64,000 nt of DNA, taken from positions 1,240,001-1,304,000 of the forward strand of contig NZ_CP133133.1 in NCBI RefSeq assembly GCF_030908625.1, in the 5' to 3' direction. Below the pieces are notes generated by a model, which worked only from the letters and a program-made list of their open reading frames with translations, did no database searches and had not been told where the DNA came from. Shown one piece after another: positions 52,537-61,019 of this stretch. The position numbers were made by a program, and so were the translations under genes. This DNA is from Paludicola sp. MB14-C6 (GTDB taxonomy: Bacteria; Bacillota; Clostridia; Oscillospirales; Ruminococcaceae). Position 1 is the first letter of the stretch, and each line of letters begins with the position of its first letter.

Positions 52537-52974
52537 TTATTGTTTTATATTCACTCTTTTATGTCTTATTTCGTTAATTCGATTTTTTATATCGGTATGC
52601 CTATTTTTCACCAATTGTATTGCTTCTGCATCCAACTTTTGAGTTTGTTCCAGCAAAGCGTTATATTGCATTACATACTGACTCATAGCTTCTATTGCTT
52701 GAGAAGAATCTTGATTGAGCTCACGACCTGATAAAGCAAGATTTACTGCTTTTTGTTGTTCGGCATCCAGCTCTTGCAACTTTACTTGAATCAATAAATC
52801 GCAACGATCAATCCTCGTCATATAATCTTGTCTTACATCTAACAGATTATCAAATAAAATTTCCTCTTGAGAAGCTTTTACTTGCAATTGCTTTGTTAGA
52901 TTATAAATCGAAGTCATAAAGAGGGTTCGCTGCTCCAAACAGACAAGAATAGTATCCAATACTTCAGTATTCAT
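52537..52974 (-). CDS. FliT-like flagellar chaperone candidate
   Basis: The 145-residue protein is mainly helical, with ILFDNLLDVRQDYMTRIDRCDLLIQVKLQELD in the middle and a basic C-terminus. I do not see a strong FliT signature. The place after fliD and fliS, its size and helical character all fit the FliT chaperone of FliD, as in many Firmicute fliD-fliS-fliT clusters. It lies 13 bases after fliS and is the last gene before the IS insertion. Confidence 0.65.
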   Translation of the reverse strand: MNTEVLDTILVCLEQRTLFMTSIYNLTKQLQVKASQEEILFDNLLDVRQDYMTRIDRCDLLIQVKLQELDAEQQKAVNLALSGRELNQDSSQAIEAMSQYVMQYNALLEQTQKLDAEAIQLVKNRHTDIKNRINEIRHKRVNIKQ

Positions 52975-52987
52975 CGCTATTCCCCTT

Positions 52988-53365
52988 CTATTTATTCATA
53001 TGGATGATTTTTTGTGCTTCCACCCAAGTGTTTTTCAAATCGTTAACCAATGGTGTAATTTCATCAATTAATGCACCGCTTTGCTGTATTTCAGCACGAA
53101 TAATCTGCATATTGAAAAAGCTATATAGCTGATATAAGTTATTTGAAATTTCATAGTTATAATCCAACACACTAATTAAGTGTTGAAAAATATCCTTTGC
53201 CTTTTTTGTACAGATTAACGCTGCAGTATTATTTCTCTCACAAAACATTTTGGAAGCTAACGTTAAGTCTTTACTTGCTTCTTCATAAAGTTTTACGATG
53301 AGCTCACTATTTGACATAGTGTTAATTGACTGCTGCTTATACTGCATAATAGGGTTATTATACAT
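52988..53365 (-). CDS. fliS: Flagellin chaperone FliS
   Basis: The 125-residue helical protein contains MQYKQQSINTMSNSELIVKLYEEASKDLTLA and the ISVLDYNYEISNNLYQLYSFFNMQIIRA motif of FliS. It binds the C-terminus of flagellin before export. Lies 27 bases after fliD in the sigma-D operon. Confidence 0.94.
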   Translation of the reverse strand: MYNNPIMQYKQQSINTMSNSELIVKLYEEASKDLTLASKMFCERNNTAALICTKKAKDIFQHLISVLDYNYEISNNLYQLYSFFNMQIIRAEIQQSGALIDEITPLVNDLKNTWVEAQKIIHMNK

Positions 53366-53392
53366 TGATATCCTCCTACAATGAATTTCAAT

Positions 53393-55720
53393 TTATCCTT
53401 GAGATGTTGGATTCAACCAAGATGATTGTGCATTCATCTTACTTAAATAAGTTTCAAGCTGTGTAAATTGTTTATAATAGCGATCTTCCTCTGTTTTCAA
53501 TCGATCCTTTAAATCACTTATTGTACGGTTCATTTGTTTTACTTGTAACGAAATTCGGTCTTGACCATTAGCAGAATCGGTAGCCTTTCCTGCCATCTGA
53601 ATTAGCAAGCCATCTCCACCAAAAGTACCTGCCATTGTATTTAATATTTTGCTTAAACGATTAGAAATTCCGCTCTTTTTTATATTATCATCTGATGATA
53701 AATTTGTAAATAAACTTGTTATTTCTTCTGGATTTTCAGTAAGAGCTTTTCTTAATGCATCCTCTTTTATATGAAATTGTCCATTTTCCTTCCAATCAGT
53801 TGTAGAAATACCGATTTTAGAAAGTGCGGTATTACTTCCTTCCACAATTCCACCCATTCCGGAACGTAAGTTGATTAAAAACTGATTTAACGTTGCATCA
53901 TTAGACAATAACCCTTCTTTTGCTTTCGCTTCCCAGTTTTTAATCTCCTCATCAGACATATCTTTTCTTTGTTCATCTGTTAAAGGAGGATAGTTTCTGT
54001 TTGCCTTTTGTGAAACACTATCAGAGCATAGTTTTACTATTTCATTATAATCTTTAAAAAACTCAGTCATTTTTGTAACAAGTTCATCCACGTTATTTTC
54101 TGCTTTAAATGTAATATTCTCGGCTACATTGCCATCTGCTTTTCCAAGAAGTTCAAAGTTTACTCCATCTAATGAGAATGAGTTTCCGGAACGTGTTACA
54201 TCTGTAAATGTTTTTCCGCCATCAAAGCTTATGTTAATTAACGCATCCTGACCTTTTACAGTCAAATCTGCATCTGTAACCGCTCCTCCAAACATAAGCT
54301 TAGCTAAATCATTAGTTGCACCGGAATCAGCAATATTTACTTTACCTTGCACTCCGCTATCTTTTGCTGAAATGCTGATTTTATCTGTTGTTGTAGAGTA
54401 TGTCATTCGAACGCCAGCATCAGAGTTATTGATTTTTGTTAATACACTGCTCATGGTTTCGCTTTCATCAAATTCTATTGCTGTATTATTTATATTGATT
54501 GTAAACTTTCCATTCACTGATTGAATATTTGATCCAAGCTGATTGGAAGCAATCATTTCTTTTATGCTGGTATTCCATGTAGCACGTGTTGAAATACCGC
54601 TAGAAACTCTCAATGCACTAATCGTGCCTAAAACGCCTTTTTTATCTGAGCTTGCAACGGTAAAAATATCATTGGCATCCGCTGTGGTCATTTTCAATTT
54701 ACCATTATCCAAAGCTACATTTACTTTTCCCACTCCAAATGCTTTACCAACCTCTTGATTTAAATAAGACGCCAACTTGCTTGGGGAATCATATTGGTTA
54801 ATATCCGTAGCACGAAAAGATATTGTTTTTGTAATACCGTTAAAAGTTAGTGACAAAGAAGAACCAGATAAAGTATCCTTTAATGTTTTATCGGCATATA
54901 ATTTGGTGACATCCATTGCTTCACCAGTTATTGTTGTGCCAGCTAGAAGACTTGCTTTCAAGCCGAGTCCTTCCATCAATGTATTACTTCCACCAACAAG
55001 CTTAATGTTTGTGCCATCACCGGAAGTGTTTTTAATTTTGAGTAGCCCCGCATCAATACCAAAGCTTATTTTACCGCCCGTCACTGTTCCGCTTGCATCT
55101 TTCATAGCAAGTTTCTCATTAGAGAGTACACTTTTATTTAAAGCATCAACGATTTCATTCAATTTTTGTTCTTGTGTTAAAGCAGAACTTGAAAACGCAA
55201 AATCTTTGGCAACAGAGATGTTATATGTTTCTCCACCATATTCAATAGAAATAGCATTTTCGTTAACTAAGCTTTCAGACCAATTTTCCTCAATGACACC
55301 TGATGTAATACTTTGGCTTGAAAAATTAGTTTTAGATGTAAAGCTAGCCGTTTGTGCAAGTGATTTAATATCGCTAATTTGAATATTCTTTGCAACATTT
55401 GCATCACCGCTTACCTTAACAAAAGAAGAGGTATTGGTAATTGTTGATGTTTTAAAAAAATTCGAACTCATTATATTGTTTTTACCTGCACTGTATGTAA
55501 GCCATTTATTTTGAAAAGCATTGATTTTTTTTGTCACATCACGATATGCCTCTTGCCGCCATAATGCTGTCTGCTTCTTTTGTTGTTGCTTGGCAATCTT
55601 TGTACGAGTCGTTGTTGTCATCTGCTTTACTAATTCGTCCGTATCCAAACCGGACATAAAACCGGTTAGCCTTTTAGAAGAAGATGACGTTGCGCTTGTG
55701 GAAGAGTTGATAGAAGCCAT
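53393..55720 (-). CDS. fliD: Flagellar filament cap protein FliD
   Basis: The 775-residue cap protein (HAP2) is longer than the usual 450-600. Its N-terminus has LTGFMSGLDTDELVKQMTTTTRTKIAKQQQKKQTALWRQEAYRDVTKKINAF, the FliD signature. The C-terminus has DRISLQVKQMNRTISDLKDRLKTEEDRYYKQFTQLETYLSKMNAQSSWL. The middle carries several flagellin_IN-like beta modules, which explain the extra length. AGGAGG precedes the ATG, with a sigma-D promoter upstream. Confidence 0.96.
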   Translation of the reverse strand: MASINSSTSATSSSSKRLTGFMSGLDTDELVKQMTTTTRTKIAKQQQKKQTALWRQEAYRDVTKKINAFQNKWLTYSAGKNNIMSSNFFKTSTITNTSSFVKVSGDANVAKNIQISDIKSLAQTASFTSKTNFSSQSITSGVIEENWSESLVNENAISIEYGGETYNISVAKDFAFSSSALTQEQKLNEIVDALNKSVLSNEKLAMKDASGTVTGGKISFGIDAGLLKIKNTSGDGTNIKLVGGSNTLMEGLGLKASLLAGTTITGEAMDVTKLYADKTLKDTLSGSSLSLTFNGITKTISFRATDINQYDSPSKLASYLNQEVGKAFGVGKVNVALDNGKLKMTTADANDIFTVASSDKKGVLGTISALRVSSGISTRATWNTSIKEMIASNQLGSNIQSVNGKFTININNTAIEFDESETMSSVLTKINNSDAGVRMTYSTTTDKISISAKDSGVQGKVNIADSGATNDLAKLMFGGAVTDADLTVKGQDALINISFDGGKTFTDVTRSGNSFSLDGVNFELLGKADGNVAENITFKAENNVDELVTKMTEFFKDYNEIVKLCSDSVSQKANRNYPPLTDEQRKDMSDEEIKNWEAKAKEGLLSNDATLNQFLINLRSGMGGIVEGSNTALSKIGISTTDWKENGQFHIKEDALRKALTENPEEITSLFTNLSSDDNIKKSGISNRLSKILNTMAGTFGGDGLLIQMAGKATDSANGQDRISLQVKQMNRTISDLKDRLKTEEDRYYKQFTQLETYLSKMNAQSSWLNPTSQG

Positions 55721-55770
55721 AATGGTTCCTCCTTTATCTATAATAGCAAAATGCGTATATTCTAATTATT

Positions 55771-55797
55771 ATATCGGCAACATTTTCAATAACCTTA
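55771..55797 (-). promoter_or_regulatory. Sigma-D promoter of fliD-fliS-fliT
   Basis: On the minus strand TAAG (55797-55794), a 15-base spacer and GCCGATAT (55778-55771), about 50 bases before the fliD ATG. It shares its -10 with the flgM promoter. Confidence 0.85.
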
Positions 55798-55956
55798 CTC
55801 TTTATAAGAAAATTAGGGAGACTATGAAAAGAAACTGTATCACTCTAATTTCATATTCTACGCAAAGCTAAAGCTTTTTCGGTTCCACAGACATAGCCCG
55901 TGTGTTTTGTGCTGGAAGATAATGAATTCGCTTTTTTGTGGAAAAGCCGCATGGGG

Positions 55957-55981
55957 ATGAACAGTCAATCCGACTGTTCAT
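55957..55981. other. Small hairpin in the gap before the tRNA operon
   Basis: GAACAGT (about 55959-55965) pairs with ACTGTTC (about 55973-55979) around a 7-base loop. It lies in the 214-base gap between the fliD promoter and the tRNA terminator (55798-56011), which shows no gene. Confidence 0.4.
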
Positions 55982-56011
55982 TTAGAGCCTTCGCTTTCAA
56001 TACATTTACAT

Positions 56012-56049
56012 AAAAAAATAAACTATACTCTTTTGAGTATAGTTTATTT
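56012..56049 (-). terminator. Terminator of the tRNA operon
   Basis: On the minus strand a 15-bp perfect stem (56049-56035 with 56030-56016) around AAAA is followed by T (A at 56012-56018). It lies directly after tRNA-Tyr. Confidence 0.92.
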
Positions 56050-56050
56050 T

Positions 56051-56135
56051 TGGTGGGAGATGATGGATTCGAACCATCGAAGCTGAAAGCAACAGATTTA
56101 CAGTCTGCCCCCTTTGGCCGCTCGGGAAATCTCCC
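56051..56135 (-). tRNA. tRNA-Tyr (GTA)
   Basis: 85 bases including an encoded CCA (56053-56051). The acceptor GGGAGAT pairs with ATCTCCC. The anticodon GTA (complement of 56099-56101) lies in GACTGTAAATC, and the long variable arm fits a class II tRNA-Tyr. Confidence 0.97.
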
Positions 56136-56177
56136 TAATATAGTTGTAGTTATCGATAAAATCGACAACTACAAGCT

Positions 56178-56253
56178 TGGAGCTGGTGGACGGATTTGAA
56201 CCCCCGACCTGCTGATTACAAATCAGCTGCTCTACCAGCTGAGCTACACCAGC
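56178..56253 (-). tRNA. tRNA-Thr (TGT)
   Basis: 76 bases including an encoded CCA. The acceptor GCTGGTG pairs with CACCAGC, the D arm contains TAGCTCAGCTGGTAGAGC, and the anticodon TGT (complement of 56218-56220) lies in GATTTGTAATC. It is a potential ligand of the thrS T-box. Confidence 0.97.
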
Positions 56254-56324
56254 TAATAATTTAACGCTAAATGATTATATCATACTGAAATAATCTTGTC
56301 AACCATTTTTCTAAAGTAAAAATA

Positions 56325-56401
56325 TGGTCGGGGCGACAGGACTTGAACCTGCGGCATCTTGGTCCCAAACCAAGCACTCTACCAAACTGAGCTACGCCCC
56401 G
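56325..56401 (-). tRNA. tRNA-Pro (TGG)
   Basis: 77 bases including an encoded CCA. The acceptor CGGGGCG pairs with CGCCCCG, and the anticodon TGG (complement of 56365-56367) lies in CTTGGTTTGGGACCAAG. It is first in the three-tRNA operon. Confidence 0.97.
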
Positions 56402-56415
56402 ATTGTTGACGTTTT

Positions 56416-56443
56416 GTGCATTCAAATTCCTTTAAAAATGCAC
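56416..56443 (-). other. Hairpin in the tRNA operon leader
   Basis: GTGCATT (56416-56422) and AATGCAC (56437-56443) can pair around a 14-base loop in the roughly 94-base leader between the promoter and tRNA-Pro. It may take part in 5' processing. Not a recognised element. Confidence 0.4.
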
Positions 56444-56501
56444 CTCTAAAAGCTTAACCATATATCCTTTAAATGCGTCTGCGTCATCAAACAGCTTTAT
56501 C

Positions 56502-56530
56502 ATTATATAATAAGATTCTATAGTTGTCAA
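56502..56530 (-). promoter_or_regulatory. Consensus sigma-A promoter of the tRNA operon
   Basis: On the minus strand TTGACA (56530-56525), a 17-base spacer and TATAAT (56507-56502), a perfect consensus. Transcription would start near 56495. Confidence 0.88.
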
Positions 56531-56614
56531 GTAAATTCGAAAAAATATTTCAATATAATTTTTCATATTATTTTTCCTTTTTTTATAATCATTTGCAAAC
56601 GGGCTATTCCACAC

Positions 56615-56643
56615 TTGCAATTCGAATTACTTTCTAGTAAGAT
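56615..56643 (+). promoter_or_regulatory. Probable promoter of the DUF1624 gene
   Basis: TTGCAA (56615-56620), a 17-base spacer and TAAGAT (56638-56643), about 28 bases before the ATG at 56671. Confidence 0.6.
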
Positions 56644-56670
56644 GAAGATATAATAAGTTAGGAGAATACT

Positions 56671-57432
56671 ATGGAACAGAAAAAAAGTTTTAACCGTATT
56701 CATTTAATTGATGAAATTCGTGGTTTTGCCATCATATGTATGGTAGTATATCATACTTTCTATGATTTAGTAGCTATTTTCGGGGTAAATATTTCTTTTT
56801 TCTTTTCCCCTTTTATGGAGAAATTAGTAACCTCATTTGTTTTTCTATTTGTTTTTATATCCGGTACGGCTTCTAACTTTTCTAGAAGTAATCTTATTCG
56901 AGGCTTAAAATGTTTTGGATTAGGGCTTATCATGACCTTATTTACCTTTTTCTTTATGAAATCACAACTGATTGTTTTCGGCATTTTACATATGCTTGGT
57001 GCATGTATGATGCTTTATTCCCTTTTAGATTTTTTACTGAAAAAAATCCATCCTGTCGCACTCATTATCGGAAGTATTCTTTTATATGCCTTTACTTATA
57101 ATGTAGTCAATGGATATTTGGGGTTTGAAAACTTTTTAATGATTCCCCTTCCCCACAGTTTATATCAATTCGGTTATTTGTTCCCTCTTGGCTTTGTTTC
57201 GCCAACCTTTTATTCTGCCGACTACTTTGCTTTATTTCCTTGGCTATTCTGTTTTATCGCAGGTTCCGGCTTCGGTAGGCTTATTCAGCAAAATAAATTA
57301 CCTAAGTTTATCTATCTTTCCCACTGCAAGCCTATTGCATTTGTAGGAAGGCACACTCTCATTGTATATATTTTGCATCAGCCTATTGTATACAGCATCC
57401 TTTGGATTATTTTCTATTTTATTAATCAATAA
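56671..57432 (+). CDS. DUF1624/heparan-alpha-glucosaminide acetyltransferase-like membrane protein
   Basis: The 253-residue protein has about seven hydrophobic helices. It begins RIHLIDEIRGFAIICMVVYHTFYDL, the DUF1624/HGSNAT_cat signature with a conserved His in the first helix. It continues with FVFLFVFISGTASNFSRSNLIRGLKC and FGILHMLGACMMLYS, and has a late FPWLFCFIAGSGFGRL and FVGRHTLIVYILHQP. The family is related to membrane acyltransferases that use acetyl-CoA. The substrate is unknown; a surface polymer or sugar is possible. GGAGAA lies before the ATG. Confidence 0.85.
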   Translation: MEQKKSFNRIHLIDEIRGFAIICMVVYHTFYDLVAIFGVNISFFFSPFMEKLVTSFVFLFVFISGTASNFSRSNLIRGLKCFGLGLIMTLFTFFFMKSQLIVFGILHMLGACMMLYSLLDFLLKKIHPVALIIGSILLYAFTYNVVNGYLGFENFLMIPLPHSLYQFGYLFPLGFVSPTFYSADYFALFPWLFCFIAGSGFGRLIQQNKLPKFIYLSHCKPIAFVGRHTLIVYILHQPIVYSILWIIFYFINQ

Positions 57433-57671
57433 TCAAGCTCTATGATTGATTAAAATATGTCGTTTTCAGCCTATACTATTCATGAGTAGAACTTTAATCT
57501 TGCTTACCTTAACTTATGTCTTTTTTATTGCTTTCATTCAAATTTTATCCCAATAAATAGTTTTATCATACTTCATCTATAGAAATTTTTTATATTTTCA
57601 TATTATCCGATAAACTTAATAAAGAAATTTTAAAATGTGAGAAATACATTAGTTAAAATTACATATGGATA

Positions 57672-57699
57672 TTTATATAGCAATAGTGTACTATATAAA
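57672..57699 (+). promoter_or_regulatory. Operator-like inverted repeat upstream of pyk
   Basis: TTTATATAG (57672-57680) and CTATATAAA (57691-57699) form a perfect 9-bp inverted repeat with a 10-base spacer. It lies about 70 bases before the pyk start codon. The size fits the site of a dimeric repressor, but the sequence is AT-rich and the match could be chance. A short GCCGTTAACGGC palindrome (57740-57751) lies nearer the ribosome site. The rest of 57433-57767 shows nothing recognisable. Confidence 0.4.
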
Positions 57700-57767
57700 T
57701 TGAAGTAATAGGCTTTTTTATACATAACTTAGATTATCCGCCGTTAACGGCAACAGGAGGAATAAAC

Positions 57768-59525
57768 TTGAGAAAAACCAAAATTATCTGCACATTAGGA
57801 CCATCCATATCTGACGAAGGTATTTTAAAAGAGTTAATGCTAGCTGGTATGAACGTTGCCCGTTTTAACTTTTCTCATCAAACACACGAGGAACACAAGG
57901 CACGTTATAACCAAGTAGATAAATTGAGAACGGAGTTAGGTTTGCCTATTGCAACCCTATTAGATACAAAAGGCCCTGAAATTCGTCTTGGGTTAATTGA
58001 AAATGACAAAGTTGAATTAGTAAAGGGCGAAACCATAACATTAACCACTGAAGAAATGTTAGGTACCAAAGACCGTGTTTCTATTACTTATAAAAATTTG
58101 CCAAACGACATTACAATCGGTAATCACATCTTAATTGATGATGGACTCATTGCGCTTCGTGTATTGTCCCACACAAAAACCGATATTGTTTGTGAGATTT
58201 TAAATGGTGGCATGATTTCTAATCGAAAGGGCGTAAATGTCCCTGGCGTTTCTTTATCTATGCCATATTTAAGCGAACAAGATAGAAAAGACATTGAATT
58301 TGGTGCTGAAACAGGATTTGATTTTATTGCCGCTTCTTTTACAAGAACCGCTGCTGATATTGAAGCTGTAAAAGCTGTTTTATCAAAATATCCAAATAAC
58401 AACATTAAAATCGTTGCAAAAATTGAAAACGCTGAGGGTGTTAACAACATAGATGATATTCTTCGTGTTTGTGATGGTGTTATGGTTGCTCGTGGCGATA
58501 TGGGCGTTGAGATTCCACTTGAAGAAATTCCTGTTCTTCAAAAAATGTTAATTAAAAAAGCTTATAATGCTGGCAAACAAGTAATTACAGCTACCCAAAT
58601 GCTTGATTCTATGATGAAAAACCCTCGCCCTACCAGAGCAGAGACAACTGACGTCGCAAACGCAATTTACGATGGCACAAGTGCTATCATGCTTTCCGGC
58701 GAAACAGCTGCCGGTTTATATCCAATTGAAGCTGTAAAAACCATGGCTATGATAGCGGAACGTACAGAACAAGATATCGATTATGAAAAACGTTTCCGTA
58801 TTCGTGAAGTAACCGATATGCCAAATGTAACAAATGCAATTTCTCACGCAACCGTTACTACCGCAATGGATTTAAATGCTGCGGCAATCGTTACAGTAAC
58901 AAAAACCGGCCAAACCGCAAGAATGATTTCTAAGTTCAGACCAATGAGTCCAATTATTGGCTGCTCACCTGATCCAAAAGTAGTTAGACAATTAAATATG
59001 TCTTGGGGTGTTATCCCTCTACTTGTTGGCGAAGAACATACAACGGATGAGCTTTTTGAACATGCAATTCGTAAAGCACAAGAAAAAGGGCTTGTTGAAA
59101 GCGGTGACCTTGTTGTTATCACTGCTGGTATACCTCTTGGTATTTCCGGAACTACCAACTTAATGAAAGTGCATATCGTTGGCGATATTCTAATTTCCGG
59201 TACCGGTATTACTGAAGAAAGCGTTTGCGGAAATCTTTGTGTTTGTTCATCTGAAGAACAAGCTTTGAAAACATTTAAAAATGGTGATATCTTAGTTATC
59301 CCAAAAACGAGCAACAATATTTTCAACTTAATTAAAAACGCTTCCGGAGTAATTACAGAACAAGATGGTGTGGATTCTCATGCAGCAATTGCTGGCCTTG
59401 CTTTAAATAAACCGGTTTTAATTGGTGCGACAAACGCTACACAAATTTTACGTAGTGGAACAACGGTACACTTAGATGCAAGTAACGGAATTGTATGCAA
59501 TGCAGCAAAATGTAATATGAAATAG
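57768..59525 (+). CDS. pyk: Pyruvate kinase
   Basis: Converts phosphoenolpyruvate and ADP to pyruvate and ATP in glycolysis. It starts at TTG 57768, seven bases after AGGAGG. The 585-residue protein has the catalytic barrel with ARFNFSHQTHEEH, LLDTKGPEIR, KIENAEGVNN, MVARGDMGVEIP and the LDSMMKNPRPTRAETTDVANAIYDGTSAIMLSGETA segment. A C-terminal domain follows, and an extra PEP-utiliser-like swivel (about 500-585, GVITEQDGVDSHAAIAG) as in Bacillus. An inverted repeat lies upstream. Confidence 0.98.
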   Translation: MRKTKIICTLGPSISDEGILKELMLAGMNVARFNFSHQTHEEHKARYNQVDKLRTELGLPIATLLDTKGPEIRLGLIENDKVELVKGETITLTTEEMLGTKDRVSITYKNLPNDITIGNHILIDDGLIALRVLSHTKTDIVCEILNGGMISNRKGVNVPGVSLSMPYLSEQDRKDIEFGAETGFDFIAASFTRTAADIEAVKAVLSKYPNNNIKIVAKIENAEGVNNIDDILRVCDGVMVARGDMGVEIPLEEIPVLQKMLIKKAYNAGKQVITATQMLDSMMKNPRPTRAETTDVANAIYDGTSAIMLSGETAAGLYPIEAVKTMAMIAERTEQDIDYEKRFRIREVTDMPNVTNAISHATVTTAMDLNAAAIVTVTKTGQTARMISKFRPMSPIIGCSPDPKVVRQLNMSWGVIPLLVGEEHTTDELFEHAIRKAQEKGLVESGDLVVITAGIPLGISGTTNLMKVHIVGDILISGTGITEESVCGNLCVCSSEEQALKTFKNGDILVIPKTSNNIFNLIKNASGVITEQDGVDSHAAIAGLALNKPVLIGATNATQILRSGTTVHLDASNGIVCNAAKCNMK

Positions 59526-59603
59526 ATGCGAAAACAGCTTATTGAAACACTATCCCTATTGAACACAAATTCTTATGTTAAATGACAGTAAGGGGGAATA
59601 TTG

Positions 59604-60746
59604 ATGAATCCCGAAGATAAGCGAAAAGTAAAAGTCGGTATTGCAATCGCTGCATTTGCCATTGTATTTTATCTGATACTTCAAAACTTTTCCAAAGTTA
59701 CAGCAAGTTTTAAATATGTCGTTGGAATTTTCAACGCTTTCATTATCGGTTTGTGTATTGCTTTTGTTTTGAATTTATTGATGACCTTTTTTGAAAATAG
59801 AGTTTTTTACAAAATTGATTTAAAAAAGCATCCTAAATTTGCTCGTGCTAAGCGTCCCATTTCAATTTTACTTACTGTTATTATTGTATTGGGTATTTTA
59901 ACGGGTTTGATCTGGTTTATCATTCCACAATTAACGGAAAGCGTAGCAACTCTTGGACGAAATATGAATTCTTATATTATGTCGTTAGAACAGTTTGGAA
60001 ACAATATTTTAAATCAATTCGGTATTTCTGCCGATATTAACAAAACCATAAATGGATATTTGACTGAAATATCTACCTATATCATTGATTTTATAAAAAA
60101 TGCTGTTCCAAAAATCTTTGAAGTTACCTCTAATATTACAACAGGAATTGTAAACATATTCTTAGGCTTTATTATTGGTATCTATATGCTTGCCGGAAAA
60201 GAGACCTTATTAAGAAACTGCAAAAAAACATTGTATGCTTTTGCTCCAAAAAAAGGTGCGGACTACTTTCTACATGTATATCAATTAGTAAAAGTCCGCT
60301 TTAGTGGGTTTGTTACAGGTCAATTAACCGAAGCAGTCATTCTCTGCGTATTATGCTTTATTGGTATGAACATATTCGGTATGCAGTATGCATTGCTAAT
60401 TAGTGTTATTATAGGCGTTACCAATATGATTCCGATTATCGGACCTATTGTCGGAGCAATTCCAGGTGCGATCATTATGTTGATGATTGACCCTATGAAA
60501 GCGCTTTGGTTTGTTATTTTTATTATTGTATTACAGCAATTAGAAAGCAATATTATTTATCCAAAAATTGTTGGTGACTCCATCGGGCTTCCGGGAATAT
60601 GGGTTATTTTTGCAATTATGCTTGGTGGTAAACTGTTTGGCTTTGCGGGTATTATATTAGGAGTGCCTGCATTCGCAGTACTTTATACAATATTAAGTGA
60701 AAATGTAACTGCAAAATTAAAGAAAAAAGGAATTACTGTTCGATAG
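59604..60746 (+). CDS. AI-2E family transporter (UPF0118)
   Basis: The start is ATG 59604 after AGGGGGAATATT; TTG 59601 is in frame. The 380-residue protein has about eight hydrophobic helices in the AI-2E/UPF0118 layout. It has a long extracytoplasmic loop after helix 3 and a C-terminal part with MQYALLISVIIGVTNMIPIIGPIVGAIPG and QQLESNIIYPKIVGDSIGLPGIWVIFAIMLGGKLFG. Members export autoinducer-2, Na+/H+ or other solutes; the substrate here is not known. It follows pyk by 78 bases. Confidence 0.9.
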   Translation: MNPEDKRKVKVGIAIAAFAIVFYLILQNFSKVTASFKYVVGIFNAFIIGLCIAFVLNLLMTFFENRVFYKIDLKKHPKFARAKRPISILLTVIIVLGILTGLIWFIIPQLTESVATLGRNMNSYIMSLEQFGNNILNQFGISADINKTINGYLTEISTYIIDFIKNAVPKIFEVTSNITTGIVNIFLGFIIGIYMLAGKETLLRNCKKTLYAFAPKKGADYFLHVYQLVKVRFSGFVTGQLTEAVILCVLCFIGMNIFGMQYALLISVIIGVTNMIPIIGPIVGAIPGAIIMLMIDPMKALWFVIFIIVLQQLESNIIYPKIVGDSIGLPGIWVIFAIMLGGKLFGFAGIILGVPAFAVLYTILSENVTAKLKKKGITVR

Positions 60747-60752
60747 AATTTG

Positions 60753-60787
60753 ATAATCTCATTCCTACATGGAGTGAGATTATTTTT
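60753..60787 (+). terminator. Terminator of the AI-2E transporter gene
   Basis: A 13-bp stem (60753-60765 with 60771-60783, one G-T pair) around TACAT is followed by T. It lies six bases after the stop codon. Confidence 0.88.
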
Positions 60788-60871
60788 ATAAAAGAACAAT
60801 TTATATTTAACTTTTATTGTAATAAAAATTAGTAAAAAAGGCTTTTTAATGGTGCTTTTTTCTAATTTCGC

Positions 60872-60900
60872 TTGCTAGTCAGCGGGAAATAGAGTATAAT
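60872..60900 (+). promoter_or_regulatory. Sigma-A promoter of the surface-sugar operon
   Basis: TTGCTA (60872-60877), a 17-base spacer and TATAAT (60895-60900). Transcription would start near 60907, leaving a leader of about 113 bases. In that leader CTCTACT (60983-60989) pairs with AGTAGAG (61002-61008) just before the ribosome site. Confidence 0.7.
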
Positions 60901-61019
60901 TATTGCGATAAGTTTTATACTACAATAAAATTCATTTTTATATAAAACTTGAAATAGAATTGTTTAGGAATTTGAAAAGGAGCTCTACTTATTATAAATT
61001 TAGTAGAGTAGGAACTATT

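Noticed and set aside
54777..55382. Plus-strand reading frame of 201 codons inside fliD
   Set aside because: It is antisense to a certain fliD gene, Val/Ser/Pro-rich, and has no ribosome site.
55965..56168. Minus-strand reading frame of 67 codons across tRNA-Tyr
   Set aside because: It reads through tRNA-Tyr; the PERPKGADCKSVAFSFDGSNPSSP-type peptide is the usual false protein from tRNA sequence.
56432..56620. Minus-strand reading frame of 62 codons ahead of the tRNA operon
   Set aside because: It overlaps the consensus promoter and leader of the tRNA operon and has no family resemblance.
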